64,000 nucleotides of DNA, taken from NCBI RefSeq assembly GCF_004337985.1, contig NC_043743.1, forward strand, positions 3,798,580 to 3,862,579, in the 5' to 3' direction. Made by a program: the position numbers and the translations under genes. The DNA comes from Pyricularia pennisetigena (taxonomy: Eukaryota; Ascomycota; Sordariomycetes; Magnaporthales; Pyriculariaceae). Within the stretch, counting starts at the first letter, position 1. Every line of letters begins with the position of its first letter. Shown piece after piece: positions 46,567 to 58,090 of this stretch. The notes beneath the pieces were generated by a model. The model saw only the letters and a list, made by a program, of their open reading frames with translations. It made no database searches and was not told the origin of the DNA.

Positions 46567-47308
46567 GCTGCGGTGCTTGTGTGGATGAGGTTGGTTGTAT
46601 GGGATGGCGAGGAGGTAAGGTAGCTTGGGTAGGGTAAGATAAGGTAAGGTACGGCAGCAGAGGTGTTGACATGAGATGTTGGATCTTGAAGACAAAATGT
46701 GATCAACGCAAGGAAGAGCTTTGGAAGGTGCAGGCGGTGGCTTGAAGCTTACAGGGAGCCATTTTGTTTGGCTGGTTTGGGTTGGTCCTTGCCGCGTTTG
46801 CTGATGCTGTTGTGATGAAATTACAAGGGTCCGTTCGATGATGCGAAAGTCAATCAAATCCTTTCCGATCCTCGGCTCTTTGAAAAAATGATGTGACTGG
46901 TGAGGCGGGAGAAAGATAAATCAATTGACAACGCGGATTGGAGATCGGACGCGCAAAAAGTGAAGCCGACCGCCCTGCATTTCGGTCAAGTCATTACTTC
47001 TACAAACTGCCTACATTCATCTAACCTCCGCGTCGGCCAAGGCCCTGGCTGGAAGGGTACCTTCTGGTCGAATGCAGAGAGTTCTCGACTAGGGTCCCCT
47101 ACGGCAACTCCCCGCCTGGTTAGCAAAACTGCCCTCTAACGTCTCATTGGCTGCAATAATTTGGAGCCCCGCCCTGCACTATGCGAATTCCAGTGTTGAC
47201 CTCCACTACAACTTTTTCAGAGAGCTCCGACCCCTCGACGCCGTTGTTTAGGGATCATCCGCCGCACAACACGCACCGGGGGAAGAGAGCAGCACCGGAC
47301 ACATCACC
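46567..47308. promoter_or_regulatory. Divergent promoter region of the HMG-box gene and cct8
   Basis: Flanked by the starts of two outward-reading genes. An inverted CCAAT box (ATTGG) at 47146-47150 lies 160 bp before the cct8 ATG. Near 46620-46660 there are short GGTAAGGTA-like repeats. Confidence 0.45.
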
Positions 47309-49236
47309 ATGTCGCTCAATATACCAAATGCCCCGAACGCGGGCCTCTTCAAGGGAGGATACAACAAGTAAGTTCAGACGGTTTGCGACCACACAAAAGC
47401 TTCAGCTTCCAGCAGCTTCTGCACCTCCCCCACCACCGCCACCCAACCGCATACAACGTCACTGACAGCAGCCCGACCGCCTATCCCGCCCGATGTAGCT
47501 ACGACTCTGAAGATGGCGCAGTCTTGCGGAATATCGAGGCCTGCAGGGCCATCGCCTCAACGGTACAGACCTCGCTGGGCCCGTACGGCCGTAACAAAAT
47601 CGTCATCAACCACCTGCAAAAGATGATTCTCACGTCGGACGCTGCCACCATCCTGCGCGAGCTCGACGTCGTCCACCCTGCCGCCAAGCTGCTCGTCATG
47701 GCGAGCCAGCAGCAAGATGCTGAGATGGGCGACGCCACCAACCTGGTCATCGTCCTTGCCGGCGAGCTGCTGCGCAAGGCCGAGGAGCTGCTGCGCATGG
47801 GTCTCAAGACGGCCGATATTGTCACGGGCTACGAGAGGGCTCAGAACTTTGCCCTCGAGACGCTGGAGGAGCTCGAGGTCGACAAGGTCGAGGACCTGCG
47901 CAGCGAGGAGGAGCTGAGCAAGGCGCTGAGGACGGTCATTGCGAGCAAGCAGAACGGTAACGAGGACTTTTTGGCCGACTTGGTGGCCGAGGCCGTCCTG
48001 GCCGTCATGCCCAAGAACCCGGCAAACTTCAACGTGGACAACGTGCGCGTAGTCAAGATCATGGGTGGAGGCCTGGAGCAGAGTCGCGTGGTCAAGGGTA
48101 TGGTCTTCTCTAAGGAGCCCGATGGATCGGTCAAGAAGGCGAAAAAGGCCAAGGTAGGCGTCTACACATGCCCGATCGACATCAGTCAGACCGAGACCAA
48201 GGGCACAGTTCTGCTCAAGAACGCCAAGGAAATGTTGGACTTTAGCAAGGGCGAGGAGGCCCAGCTTGAGGCCGCCATCAAGGAGCTGTACGACGTCGGC
48301 CTCCGGGTGGTCGTTGTCGGGTCGACGGTTGGTGAGCTTGCCATGCATTACTTGAACCGATACGGCATCCTCTGCATCAAAATTCTCAGCAAGTTTGAGC
48401 TCAGGAGAGTATGCCGCGTCGTGGGCGCCACTCCTCTAGCCCGGCTCGGTGCTCCCATGCCGGACGAGATGGGCTCCGTCGACATTGTGGAGACAGTAGA
48501 GATTGGTGGCGACCGCGTTACCGTCTTCCGTCAGGAGGACGATGTAACAAGGACAGCTACTGTTGTTCTGCGTGGCGCTACGCAGAACCACCTCGACGAC
48601 ATCGAACGTGCTGTCGACGACGGTGTCAACGTCGTCAAGGCCATCACCAAAGACCCCAGGCTGGTCCCCGGTGCCGGCAGCACCGAGGTTCAGCTCGTGG
48701 AGCGCCTTCAAGCCTTTGGCGACAAGACCGCAGGTCTGTCACAATACTCTATCAAGAAATTCGGCGAGGCATTCGAGGTCGTACCCAGGACCATTGCGGA
48801 GAGTGCAGGTCTTGATGCCACAGAGGTGTTGAGTAGGCTATATGCTGCTGCGCACAAGAAGGAGAAATGGACTACTGGTGTTGACATTGAGGTACGCTGC
48901 CCTGAGCATGAGCATTTGGACTATATTCTGTTATATCAGACTGGTAGCAATTACTAACACAACTCAGAACGAGGACGGCACCGGCACCCTGGATGCTCAA
49001 GAAGAGGGCATCTTGGATCTACTCGTCTCGAAGCAGTGGGCCATCAAGCTTGCCACAGAAGCCGCAAGGACGGTTCTCTCCGTGGATCAGATCATTGTAG
49101 CCAGACAAGCCGGCGGCCCGAAGCCACCTGGACCGAACCCGGTGAGTTGCCCTCCATTACTTCTGTCCCGTAATGTGGAATCATCCTTGAGAACCATAAC
49201 TAACGTGTTGTCTTGTAGAACTGGGATGAGGATTAG
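47309..49236 (+). CDS. cct8: Cct8, theta subunit of the TRiC/CCT chaperonin
   Basis: Exons 47309-47367, 47499-48891, 48968-49141 and 49219-49236 give 547 residues; introns are GT-AG and the final exon codes only NWDED and stop. One of eight subunits of the cytosolic ring that folds actin and tubulin. The start MSLNIPNAPNAGLFKGGYNN and continuation YDSEDGAVLRNIEACRAIA are typical of theta. Chaperonin motifs include TSLGPYGRNKIVINHLQKM, ILTSDAATILREL, the nucleotide site GDATNLVIVLAGELL, and the Gly-rich GAGSTEVQLVERL near residue 400. Length equals the family norm. The end QAGGPKPPGPNPNWDED is a common theta C-terminus. Confidence 0.97.
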
Positions 49237-50081
49237 ATGAGCAGCAGACAAACCATGGGAGGTTATGGTTCATGCGGGCAGCATCAACAAGCTTCCTGTC
49301 CTTGAACAAGAAAGAGTCAATGCAACAATTCGGCGCAGGATTCCGTTGTTCCTTATTGGGGAGGTTGACTCGCAGAAGCCCTCGATTCACTTGTAATAAC
49401 AAAAGCATAGACCCATAGACTGTGTCCTAGGTTGTCAAAAGATCGGCCCATCCGGTGCGGTAGTCACGATCGCATGATTGAACTTGACTCTTGATTACGT
49501 GTCTATTATTGTCTAGCGAAAACTGTTAATGCTGATGGTCTCTAAAAGAGCCTGTACATCGGGGAAGCACCTGGAAGGTGTGACATAATTACTTGCGCAC
49601 TAACTGTCTAGCATAGATTTGTACACGAGCATCAATGCATCCTCTACCAAACACGATAATCTCACGATTCATAGCAGCATGTCCTGGTTCTCACTGTTTA
49701 ACTGGGGCTATGAATTCGATCCGCGCGGCTAATGGATTTCTCATCCGACAATTGGCGATTCACGCTCGCTCAAAACTGGCCGGATGAGCTGAAAGCAGTG
49801 CAGTTGTACCGACTTCCTAGTAATAACAAGAAGACCATTCAAGACGGCCCTTTGAAGGGGCTTGGCCTGTTTGGGTTGTAAACCGTCTGGTTTTTGTTCC
49901 TCGTCCCATGTTTCAGGGAAAGCCGGTAGTCGCGGGCGCAAGGTTCCGATCACTATGCGGATTGGGCGGGGCGGGCGGCATTGGTCGATTGCAGTCTGCT
50001 CATTTGGTCTATGATTAGGGCTACTGCTAGGCCTGGTATGGCTATGATGGGCATCCCTCTTTCGCATTTTTTTTTTCCTTC
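49237..50081. other. Spacer between cct8 and the DNA transposon
   Basis: cct8 3' UTR then non-coding DNA with no clear RIP signature. No gene supported. Confidence 0.55.
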
Positions 50082-50083
50082 TA

Positions 50084-50126
50084 CAGTGGGTGACCCAGAA
50101 GTGGACATGCCCCTGAAGTGGACACC
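50084..50126 (+). repeat. Left terminal inverted repeat (43 bp)
   Basis: Matches the inverted complement of 51926-51968 with two mismatches (at repeat positions 15 and 28). Contains two direct copies of AAGTGGACA, possible transposase-binding sites. Confidence 0.92.
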
Positions 50127-50199
50127 CTCCCGAAAAACTGCCATAAAAACAACGAACATGCAATTAATCGTTTTTCCGCAGTAAATCGCAATAAAACCT

Positions 50200-51870
50200 A
50201 TATCTATTAATTCGCAGAAAACTCCTTTACATTATAATCCAAAAATAAAACCGTAAATCCCTGGTCCTAATCCTGATTTCGGTATTATTACCGGATTTTA
50301 ACCTCCATGGCCGCCCTTTTTTAATCCAGGCCGTAAACCGTTTCCTATATACCGGCTTGTTTATAAAAGGAATTTTGGGTTTCGCGGCGCACGCGTTTTT
50401 TAAATACAGGTTTAAAAATTTTAATTTTTTCGTTTAACCGTTTGTTTTCGGAGGTAAAATTCGCGATTTAAACAATTTAATAATCCATAGTTTTAAATAC
50501 CTTTTATACAAAATTAACCAAATTTTTTTTGCATTCGCCCAACCGGTTTATTATTTGCATAACCTGTTTTTTAATATTTTGGGAGGTTTTTAGGGTCCCG
50601 AAAATAATATTAACCATATTTTAATCCGAATTACGGTTAAAAATCGTTATTTGGGTAACTTTTAGGTTAAAATTTACTATTTAATTCGGAATTAATATTT
50701 AAAGGGGTATTACCGGCCAAATCCCGGTTTTGCGGAAACCGGAAATTACGTTGCGAACCGATAAACCGGTTGCAAAAACGTTTCGATAAACGGTAAAAAA
50801 CCGTTTTCGTTATTTAAACGTAATAATATTTAACGACGTAAAAAATTTTATATATTACCGGTAATAGGTTTTAATAGGGTTAAAAACAAAAACATTTAAC
50901 GGTTAAATAAAATATAAATTGTAAATAGGTAAATATTCGAGGAAAACCCTGTTTTTAAACGTTTTAAATATAAATTTAATTAATTAATGCGTTAAAATTT
51001 GATTTAATACCAATAACCGCCATTTTATACTAATATTTGGTTTCGTTTTAAGTAAAAAAACCTGTTTTAACCATTTAAAAACGATTTTAAAATTAAACCA
51101 ACCCGTGGGAATCGAATCGTACGCCCAATTTTTAATATTAGGTGGAAATTATTGCGTTTATAAAATATTACCCGTTTAAATTACGGTTGGGGTAAATTTT
51201 TTTCCTTTTGCAATTACCGCTTCGATAATTAACGCCCAAATAATATTTAACGTATATATAATTTTAATTTAATTCCGGCGTTTTACGAAAAATAAACCGT
51301 ATATTTTTCCGGCCGTTATATCGTTTTATTAGAAACCGTGTTCGTCCATATTTACGATATATTTGGGTTTAATTTCGAATTCGGTAATTATTTGTTGGTA
51401 TTAATTATAAAACGCCCGGATCGAATCGGCCGTGGTTTTTTTAGCTCGCGCACCCTCCAAAAAAATCCCGGATTTGGTTTTAATATTTTTATTACGGCGT
51501 AAAAAACCGGCCAACTAACGCCTACCGAAAACGTTTACGCGTTTTTTCGGCGGTATTAAAAAAAAAGCGAAATTTTTAATTATTTGGTGCGTGGGCGCCC
51601 TTTTAACGAATTTTTCGATTTCGATCCAGCGGTTAACGAATTTTTCCTATTCGTTAGAAAATAGCTAATACGGTTTATGGGTTTGTTTTCGATCGAAAAC
51701 GCCGTTAAGGCGACGCATAAAGGTGGTTTTTGGCACGGCCCACTGCGCGGCCGCTTTATTTTTCGAAGTGCCTGATTTTACGGTTTTAACCGCCTGGGTA
51801 AGCCTAAACTCCAAATCTTTCGGTATTACGGCTTTTTTCGGCTTTAAAAACGCGTTATTTGCGGTGCGTT
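50200..51870 (-). pseudogene. Transposase remnant (DDE superfamily endonuclease, CENP-B-type HTH)
   Basis: Reading the minus strand through stops gives a recognisable Fot1/pogo transposase. Near 51700-51860 are helix-turn-helix segments (TSKNKAAAQWAVPKTTFMRR). At about 51330-51352 is the first catalytic Asp motif YIVNMDEHGF, and near 51110-51200 the region equivalent to a family WFPP motif (FPPNIKNWAYDS). Numerous in-frame stops of the TAA/TAG kind fit C-to-T/G-to-A mutation of CAA/CAG/TGG codons. No functional protein can be made. Confidence 0.82.
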
Positions 51871-51925
51871 GTCGCGTTGAAGTAGGTGGGTTGTGTTGAG
51901 GATGCTAGAAATTGCTAACAAAACA

Positions 51926-51968
51926 GGTGTCCACTTCAGGTGCATGTCCACTTGTGGGTCACCCACTG
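51926..51968 (-). repeat. Right terminal inverted repeat (43 bp)
   Basis: Inverted partner of 50084-50126, ending CACCCACTG next to TA. Confidence 0.92.
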
Positions 51969-51970
51969 TA

Positions 51971-54900
51971 GAAGAAGTGTTCTATTTTTCTATCCAAGCA
52001 CATGCTCCAGCTCATTCTTGGCTTTCTTTTCTTCTTCTCGAATATTGAAGACTTGTGTGATATGATGTTTTTTCGCGACAGGGTCCTGAATCATCACACC
52101 TTCCACTTCTATCCAGGAGGGGGATTGGACTAGTCTACAATAAGTAGGTATCTCACTATCACCTTCCGGCTCGGACCGCTAGGTCAAAAGAAAGTGCACA
52201 TGGCGAAGGCAGATTTTTGTTAGTCTTGCAAGGGGCAACGCGGATAAGAGAAGCGAGAAGAAGAAAAAGGAATAGTCGACAATGTCATTTCCCTGCCGGG
52301 ACTTTGTGTGTGTGTGTGTGGGAAAAATGCCTTGTTGCTCTCCGTCTCGTCAACTCAAAATGAGTCTATCTATCGGCACTTGATTCATGCTTCCACGTAA
52401 GTTGTCACCAGGTTTTTTTTTTCAGTCTTGGGTTCACGCCGACCGACTTCATCCTTCTTCAAGGATTCGCAATGTATGATGTTAAGACTTGGGACAAAAT
52501 GATAAATAAACAAATCTTGGACCAACGATAGACCTTGTGTCCTCCCAAGGCTGCCGACGTATCTACTCTGTACTTTGTAGGTGCTCGGTACAATATAACT
52601 AAGGTACATTCTGAGCATTGCGTGATCGACGGTGTCACAAGTCAAGAGCAGATCATTTCTCGGAGTTGGGCGAAATGTCAGAAAGTGGACGTAGGCATTT
52701 CCCCTCTTTGATCTGACGTAGACAGCCCTGTCTTTTTGACTCTGGGAAGTCTGGTAGCTTCGATGCGGTGGCTTTGTTTTCAGCTCCTACAAGGTATCAG
52801 CACTTATAGTTTCACGTCCCTTTTCCGCTTGAATTTCTTCTACTCATGCGTATCAGTGGGAATATCTTGGTCAAGAAATTATACTGTAGTAGTACTCCCA
52901 CCCAACCCCACCAGCAAGCCAGATTCTGGTTCCGTGGCTGCGCGAGGCGAAACAATGGGCTCCAAAACTTTGAGACGCAAAGAACAACAGCCTTGACTAC
53001 CACGCCAGGCTTTACCGCTCTTTTACTTGCCAGTAAGGTAACCGATTCTGCGGGCCAGAACTTGCAGGAAGTCGTGTACCAAGACAAAACCCTTCCTAGC
53101 CGAGATAACCGCATCAACTACCGTGTTCAGATGAATTACGATGGATCTCGTACCAAAAAAAAGGGCCAATGATTGTAAGTTGGGACAAAACAAAAAAGGG
53201 GGTTTTCCGGTTGAATATGCGATACAGGCGGGGCGATGGCACCTGCGTATCCTGCGTATACCGTAGCAGGGCAGCTGGAAGGTGTTTTGTTGCTGATTTA
53301 TAGCAGCAGAATGCTACATATAGTATTGCACTTATAGGCATATTGGTCACGGTGGCTCAGATGTGATACATATGGTGCAGATAATCCACTGCTTACCAAG
53401 TTCTTACCATGGGCAACATACTACAGTACCCCCGCCAACAAGGTCGAAGGTTCACTAAAATACATTCACGTGGCAAATACGGTGGCGATGGCAACATCTA
53501 AGGTACGGATTTCTGTGGACCCGGCATTGCTGTTACTATATAGTACGGATGAGCGAATGGCCAGTGGAGGGCAAATGTGAGCCAGATTATCTTGGGTATT
53601 GACATTGTCTAGGTTCCCTTAACCAGCTCACTCGGGGTATTTTCTACTGTATGTATTTGATATTTACGGAGATCTCATCAAAAGATATTATTGTAAGACA
53701 TCTTAATCTACCAACTACTCATTGCCGGACAGAAACAGAGTAACCGGGTCATTTTCCAATGTGGGCGACGAATCGCATATGATTGCTATGTAGGTGCCTA
53801 GGTGCCTAGGTACCTAGGTAGAGGTAGGTAGGTAGGTAGCAGCGTTTTACTGCCATACTATATATATAACTGGGATACTACACATACAGCTGGGATGATT
53901 GACAAAATCAAAGTTGCAAGCCGGGGTTGAACCGGCAGTTGGAAGGTAGGCACCTCCGAATGGAATGTTAATGATTTGAGCGTGGAGACTTTTGTTGCTT
54001 TTGTGGGAAACCGACATTATTTTCCTCAAAATCGAGTCAAGACTCTGCATGCATATCATGCCACACATATTTGTTACATTGTACCTGATGGATTGTGGAG
54101 CAAAAAAAAAAAAAAAGACGCTCTCTGCAGTAGGCCACTCTCACTGCGCACAGTAGTTGGTAGTCTTGAGCCCCGCCATCATTGGATTGAAGGCTTGTGA
54201 CATTGATCGACTGCGTGTCATCCGTTGGTGAAGCTTTCCCCTTACCCACCTCTCGGAGGCGCGATTCCGGTTCATTGTGGACAAAGATAATGTTACTGTT
54301 TGAAGCTGTCCAGTCTCATATTACATGTCGTTGCCATTTTCCCGCCCCTGAAAAGTCCCAAGCAAGTAGAGTTTCAGTGCGGTTATGGACCAAATATTAC
54401 AGAAATACTATACTATACCAACGTGCGGGAGAAGCAACGTAATGTCACAAGATCGAGGGACGGGCTCGAGCGTTTTATCGTTCCCGCCCAATCGATCTCC
54501 ATCATCCAAGATCTATGCTAGCCACCAAAAGAAACCCCACCCACGGAGGGGGGAGACAAAAACGACCGTGCGGGTTCAGCGTTTCCCTCGCGCCTTGGAA
54601 CTTTGCGCGACGACCTTCCAAGGACCACTTCACACAGCCCCAAGATCGGGATTTCCGTGGTTCCCCGCTGACGCGAGTTAAAGGCGGTTAGAGTTTCTGC
54701 CTTGCAACGTGTTAGCAGGTGTTCCTATGTGCGCAATAAATCTACCAGCACAATCAGGAAAGGCCCGAGCAAAAGGAATGGTGCCATTGCGCGAGGATAT
54801 TCCTTGGAATTTACCGGCATATTTTGGGAACAAAAAGCTTACCAGAAAAAAAAAAGCGTTTTTTTTCTTTCTCTTGGCAATGGTGCTGTATTTAGCTCAG

Positions 54901-55366
54901 GTTCGTCGGTCAAGGTGTCATTTTTAGTCCTCGTGCAAAAGCTTGTGTTTTATGCATTTGTAATATACGTAGTCATATCTATACTTATTTTGTGTTACTT
55001 GTGTATGTAATTCGATTACTAAGCACCAGCAAGCCACAAATCTGCTTTATTTGTAAATACATTAGATAAGACTAACGAGATGCCATCATGGCATATCATG
55101 GAGGAGCCATAAAGACTATTGTTTCAATATTTCCCAGCATAGCCCAAGGTATATTTATATACATGTTCTTGAATAATTAATTATACATCACACCACAGCA
55201 AGCCCGTCATGAAACCTTCAGCTGGGCGATATTACCAGCGATATAACTCGCCATCTCTCAGCTGCAATAAATACTACGTGATGATCGATCTCAACCCCTA
55301 AACCCGGCCAGCGCGCATTAAGAGTATCCCAATATAGTGCACCGTCCGAGGATATCGGCACCAACG
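51971..55366. other. 3.4-kb gene-poor stretch
   Basis: No gene supported. Includes a (GT)n run at 52306-52320, TAGG repeats at 53790-53838, poly(A) at 54101-54115 and A/T runs at 54848-54872. A T-arm-like hairpin at 53913-53929 is not part of an acceptable tRNA. Open frames such as 52846-53172 have no recognised domain. Not visibly RIP-affected, unlike the elements on either side. Confidence 0.5.
53790..53838 (+). repeat. GTAGGTGCCTAGG / TAGG short tandem repeat
   Basis: Imperfect repeats of GGTGCCTA passing into GTAG units (GGTAGGTAGGTAGGTAG) over about 49 bases. Confidence 0.8.
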
Positions 55367-55713
55367 ATGCGCCCGGCGGTGAGCACGCCAACGGCGATAC
55401 TCCTCGTAGACATCCAAGAGGGGTTCAAGCACCCCACCCACTGGGGCGAGTCCAGGAGCACGCCGTCCTTTGAAAGCAAAGTCGAGGCGATGTTGTCCGC
55501 CGCGAGGGCCTACAATGGCTCGCAGGGAAACCAGCCATGCAACAGCAGCAGCAGCAGGTAACACTCCCAGTCAACCGGCAGTCCAGATAATCCACGTCCA
55601 CCACCACTCCCTATCCCCGACTTCCGCGCTGCACCCAACCCCCCTCATCGCCGGCTCGCCCACCCTTGCGCCCGCGCCGCAGCCCAACGAAGCAGTGCTT
55701 ACCAAGCACCACA

Positions 55714-55718
55714 ACAGC
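55714..55718. repeat. Target-site duplication, left copy (ACAGC)
   Basis: Five bases directly before the TG of the left LTR; identical to 63776-63780 after the right LTR. Confidence 0.93.
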
Positions 55719-55884
55719 TGACGCACACGAACGTACACGTGCAGCCTGCATGAGTGGTAGGAGAGCCATGTATTCAGGTAGGGTGCGCTATCTAGGCTAA
55801 CGAGCGTGGCAGCGCTTTTATAGTGTGCACAGCGCTAACTAAGCTCATCTGATTATGTGATACCAAAATCTATTTACTACAACA
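55719..55884 (-). repeat. Copia 3' LTR (left copy, 166 bp)
   Basis: Same length as 63610-63775 and differing at about 15 positions by my alignment, all transitions. Starts TGACGCACACG and ends CTACAACA on the plus strand. Confidence 0.93.
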
Positions 55885-55893
55885 CACCCCCCA
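55885..55893 (-). other. Polypurine tract of the Copia element
   Basis: On the minus strand GGGGGGTG immediately precedes the 3' LTR, the expected plus-strand primer and independent support for minus orientation. Confidence 0.75.
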
Positions 55894-58090
55894 GTTAATT
55901 TTGCGTAAATAAGCAAAATCAACTATTTATATAACTATATACAGCTTTTACGGCCAATATTTGTATATATTTATTTACGTAAATAAAAAAAATTTATAAT
56001 ACTAATAAACGGTAGCGGTGCAACGCGCGCCGCAAACGGGTTTTACCAACTTTTAACGTTTCCTATTATATTTAACGCAGGCGGTAAACCTTTTTTAATA
56101 GCGACGAATCCGTAATATTATACCCCCTATTATATTAATAGCGATAATAATTTATAATAAAATTGGTAGGCGCACGGCGAATATATATTTCGTTCGTTTT
56201 TTTAAATCCGAATTTTAATTTTAAATTTTATTTTATACCCAAATACCCAATTCGTAAATAATTGTTTGCGCCCTGTAATTTGCGTTTAACGATTTGCGCG
56301 TTTATTAACGTCGATATTAATATTAGCAGCAATAATAATAATAATAAAAATAGGTCCTTTTCCGTTTGTTTTGGCGGGTTAAATTACGCGTAAACCGCGC
56401 TGTGCGTTAAATACCGGTTAAACGCTGGTTAACGGGTATAATATAATATTTTTTTTTATTCCCATTAACGGGAATCGATTTGGTCGCGCCGAAAAGCGCG
56501 TGCAATTATAAATTTTTACCCGCGTTTTGGCGAATTTCCGAACGTGCGACTTTGCTAACGCGCTCCCTATATACGTATAAACGAATTAACGCAACCGAAA
56601 CGCTATAATTGCAACGCGTTTTTTAATTTTCCCAACGGGAGGTTAAAAACCAACGGGTATAATTTATATCGCAACCGGTTTTATAATATTAAATTAACGG
56701 TAAAATATAAGCCTTTTTTACCGTTGTTACCGGCGCCGTTTTTGTTTTTGCGGCTGCCGACACGGCCCCCGCCGCTATCCCCGCCGAAGAGGTTATTGCC
56801 GAGGCATTAATGGTCGGGGGTCCTACCGACCCAGCGCCCGCTCCTGCCGCGCCCCCTACCGCTCCCGCTCCTGCTGCGCCCCCCGCTGTTGCTCCTGCTG
56901 CTACCGAATCCGCCCCCGCGCCTGCCCAGGCCGCCGCCTTTAAGGCCGCCTCCGGGCGTGTTAAAAACGCGCGCGGCGTTAAAAACCCCGTAAATTATTC
57001 CCAAACCGTATTTAAAAACGTGGGGTAATATTAATTATATATATAAAAACCGAAAAATATACGGAGGAAAAGGAGGGAAAAAACCGAGGAGGAGGAGGTG
57101 GATAAAAAGGAGGAGGATAACGACGACCGCCCCGTCCGTTTCGTAAATATTTCCCCTATTTTAAAACGTTTATTTATAAATAACGTAAATTAACGTATAT
57201 AATATAATCGCGTCGTTTTCGCCCCCGTCGTATACGCCCAAACGATTTTATAAATCGCCCGGTATTATATTTCGGGTATACGAGGGCGTATTTGTCCGGA
57301 ATTGCGACCGGTTTATACGTTAATTAACCCGGCGTACGTTCCCGTATTCGGGGAACGCGTTTACCGCGTTATTAAAATTACCGAAATAGGTATACCTACT
57401 TTTTTTTCCCAATTGGGGGATTTTTTAAACGCGCTACGCGCGATTTGGGCCAAACGTTTTTTATATCGCCGCGTACCCCCGCCAAAAAAATCCAATTTTT
57501 TCGGAACGTGGTTACGTATTATTTCCGGAATTGGACCGAATCCCAAACGAAAAAGCTGGCAATTTTCCAGGCGAAAAATATTTTTACGCCAAAACCCGTA
57601 AAAAGGGTTTTTAATATTCCTTTTGCGCCGTAAGGCGCAGGGGAGGCGTTATTTCGTAATATTTAAATGGGATTGGGGTTAATTATTATGGGTGGCGTAC
57701 CGGCGGTGGTAAATACGATTTTTAATGGTTAACCCATTACGGGTATTTATTTTATATTATTTCCTAACGGCGCTGGCGCCGGTTATTAAGCTTTTTTATG
57801 GGTGGGCTTCGGTTTTAAATATTCGTTATTTTATGTATTCGTTGCTTTTTATCGTTATTTTTTTTTTTTTTAATAGGTTTAATACGCGTTATTTAATATT
57901 GTGCTCTTTACCGTGCTTCCAAACTCCTTTTTAAATTTTATTAAACGTTATAAAGGTTTAAAAATACCCTAAAATATTCGAATTTTGGGATCGATAACGA
58001 TTTGGTAAATCCGTTTGCAGGTATAAATTTTATTTCCAAATAAATAACGTGGAAATTTTTTTTAACGTATTCCTGTTTAAACCACATATT
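55894..58090. other. Trailing segment of the Copia element, unexplained
   Basis: 2.2 kb between the RNase H remnant and the 3' LTR, where Copia elements usually have little. A plus-strand frame (antisense to pol) is open for 105 codons at 56711-57028 and encodes a Pro/Ala-rich stretch (APAPAAPPTAPAPAAPPAVA) ending VKNPVNYSQTVFKNVG. A further plus-strand open frame lies at 57302-57601. The GC-rich island 56740-57000 stands out, but Pro/Ala/Gly codons have few RIP targets. No family recognised; it could be an antisense or captured gene, or non-coding. Confidence 0.5.

Larger units (their letters stand above)
50084..51968 (-). mobile_element. Fot1/pogo-like Tc1-mariner transposon, RIP-degraded
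   Basis: 1885 bp bounded by 43-bp inverted repeats beginning CAGTGGGTGACCCA and flanked by TA on both sides (50082-50083, 51969-51970), the mariner target duplication. Inside, the minus strand carries a broken transposase. From about 50200 to 51870 the DNA is AT-rich with many TpA, the sign of repeat-induced point mutation, whereas the termini are nearly intact. Immobile by itself; its ends could in principle be mobilised by a related active transposase. Confidence 0.9.

Noticed and set aside
52846..53172. 108-codon plus-strand open frame in the gene-poor stretch
   Set aside because: Overlaps competing frames on both strands and resembles no family I know.
53905..53990. Possible minus-strand tRNA with a good T arm (GCCGG-TTCAACC-CCGGC)
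   Set aside because: No acceptable D arm, the anticodon loop lacks U33, and the acceptor 5' half does not pair with TTGCAAC. At best a decayed tRNA or chance hairpin.
55558..55586. Short intron (13-29 bp) in the isochorismatase gene
   Set aside because: Too short for a fungal spliceosomal intron, and the acceptors that give usable lengths do not restore frame.
56740..57000. GC-rich island inside the Copia element as horizontally acquired DNA
   Set aside because: Pro/Ala/Gly-rich codons contain few (A/T)CA targets, so mutation pressure alone can leave such an island.
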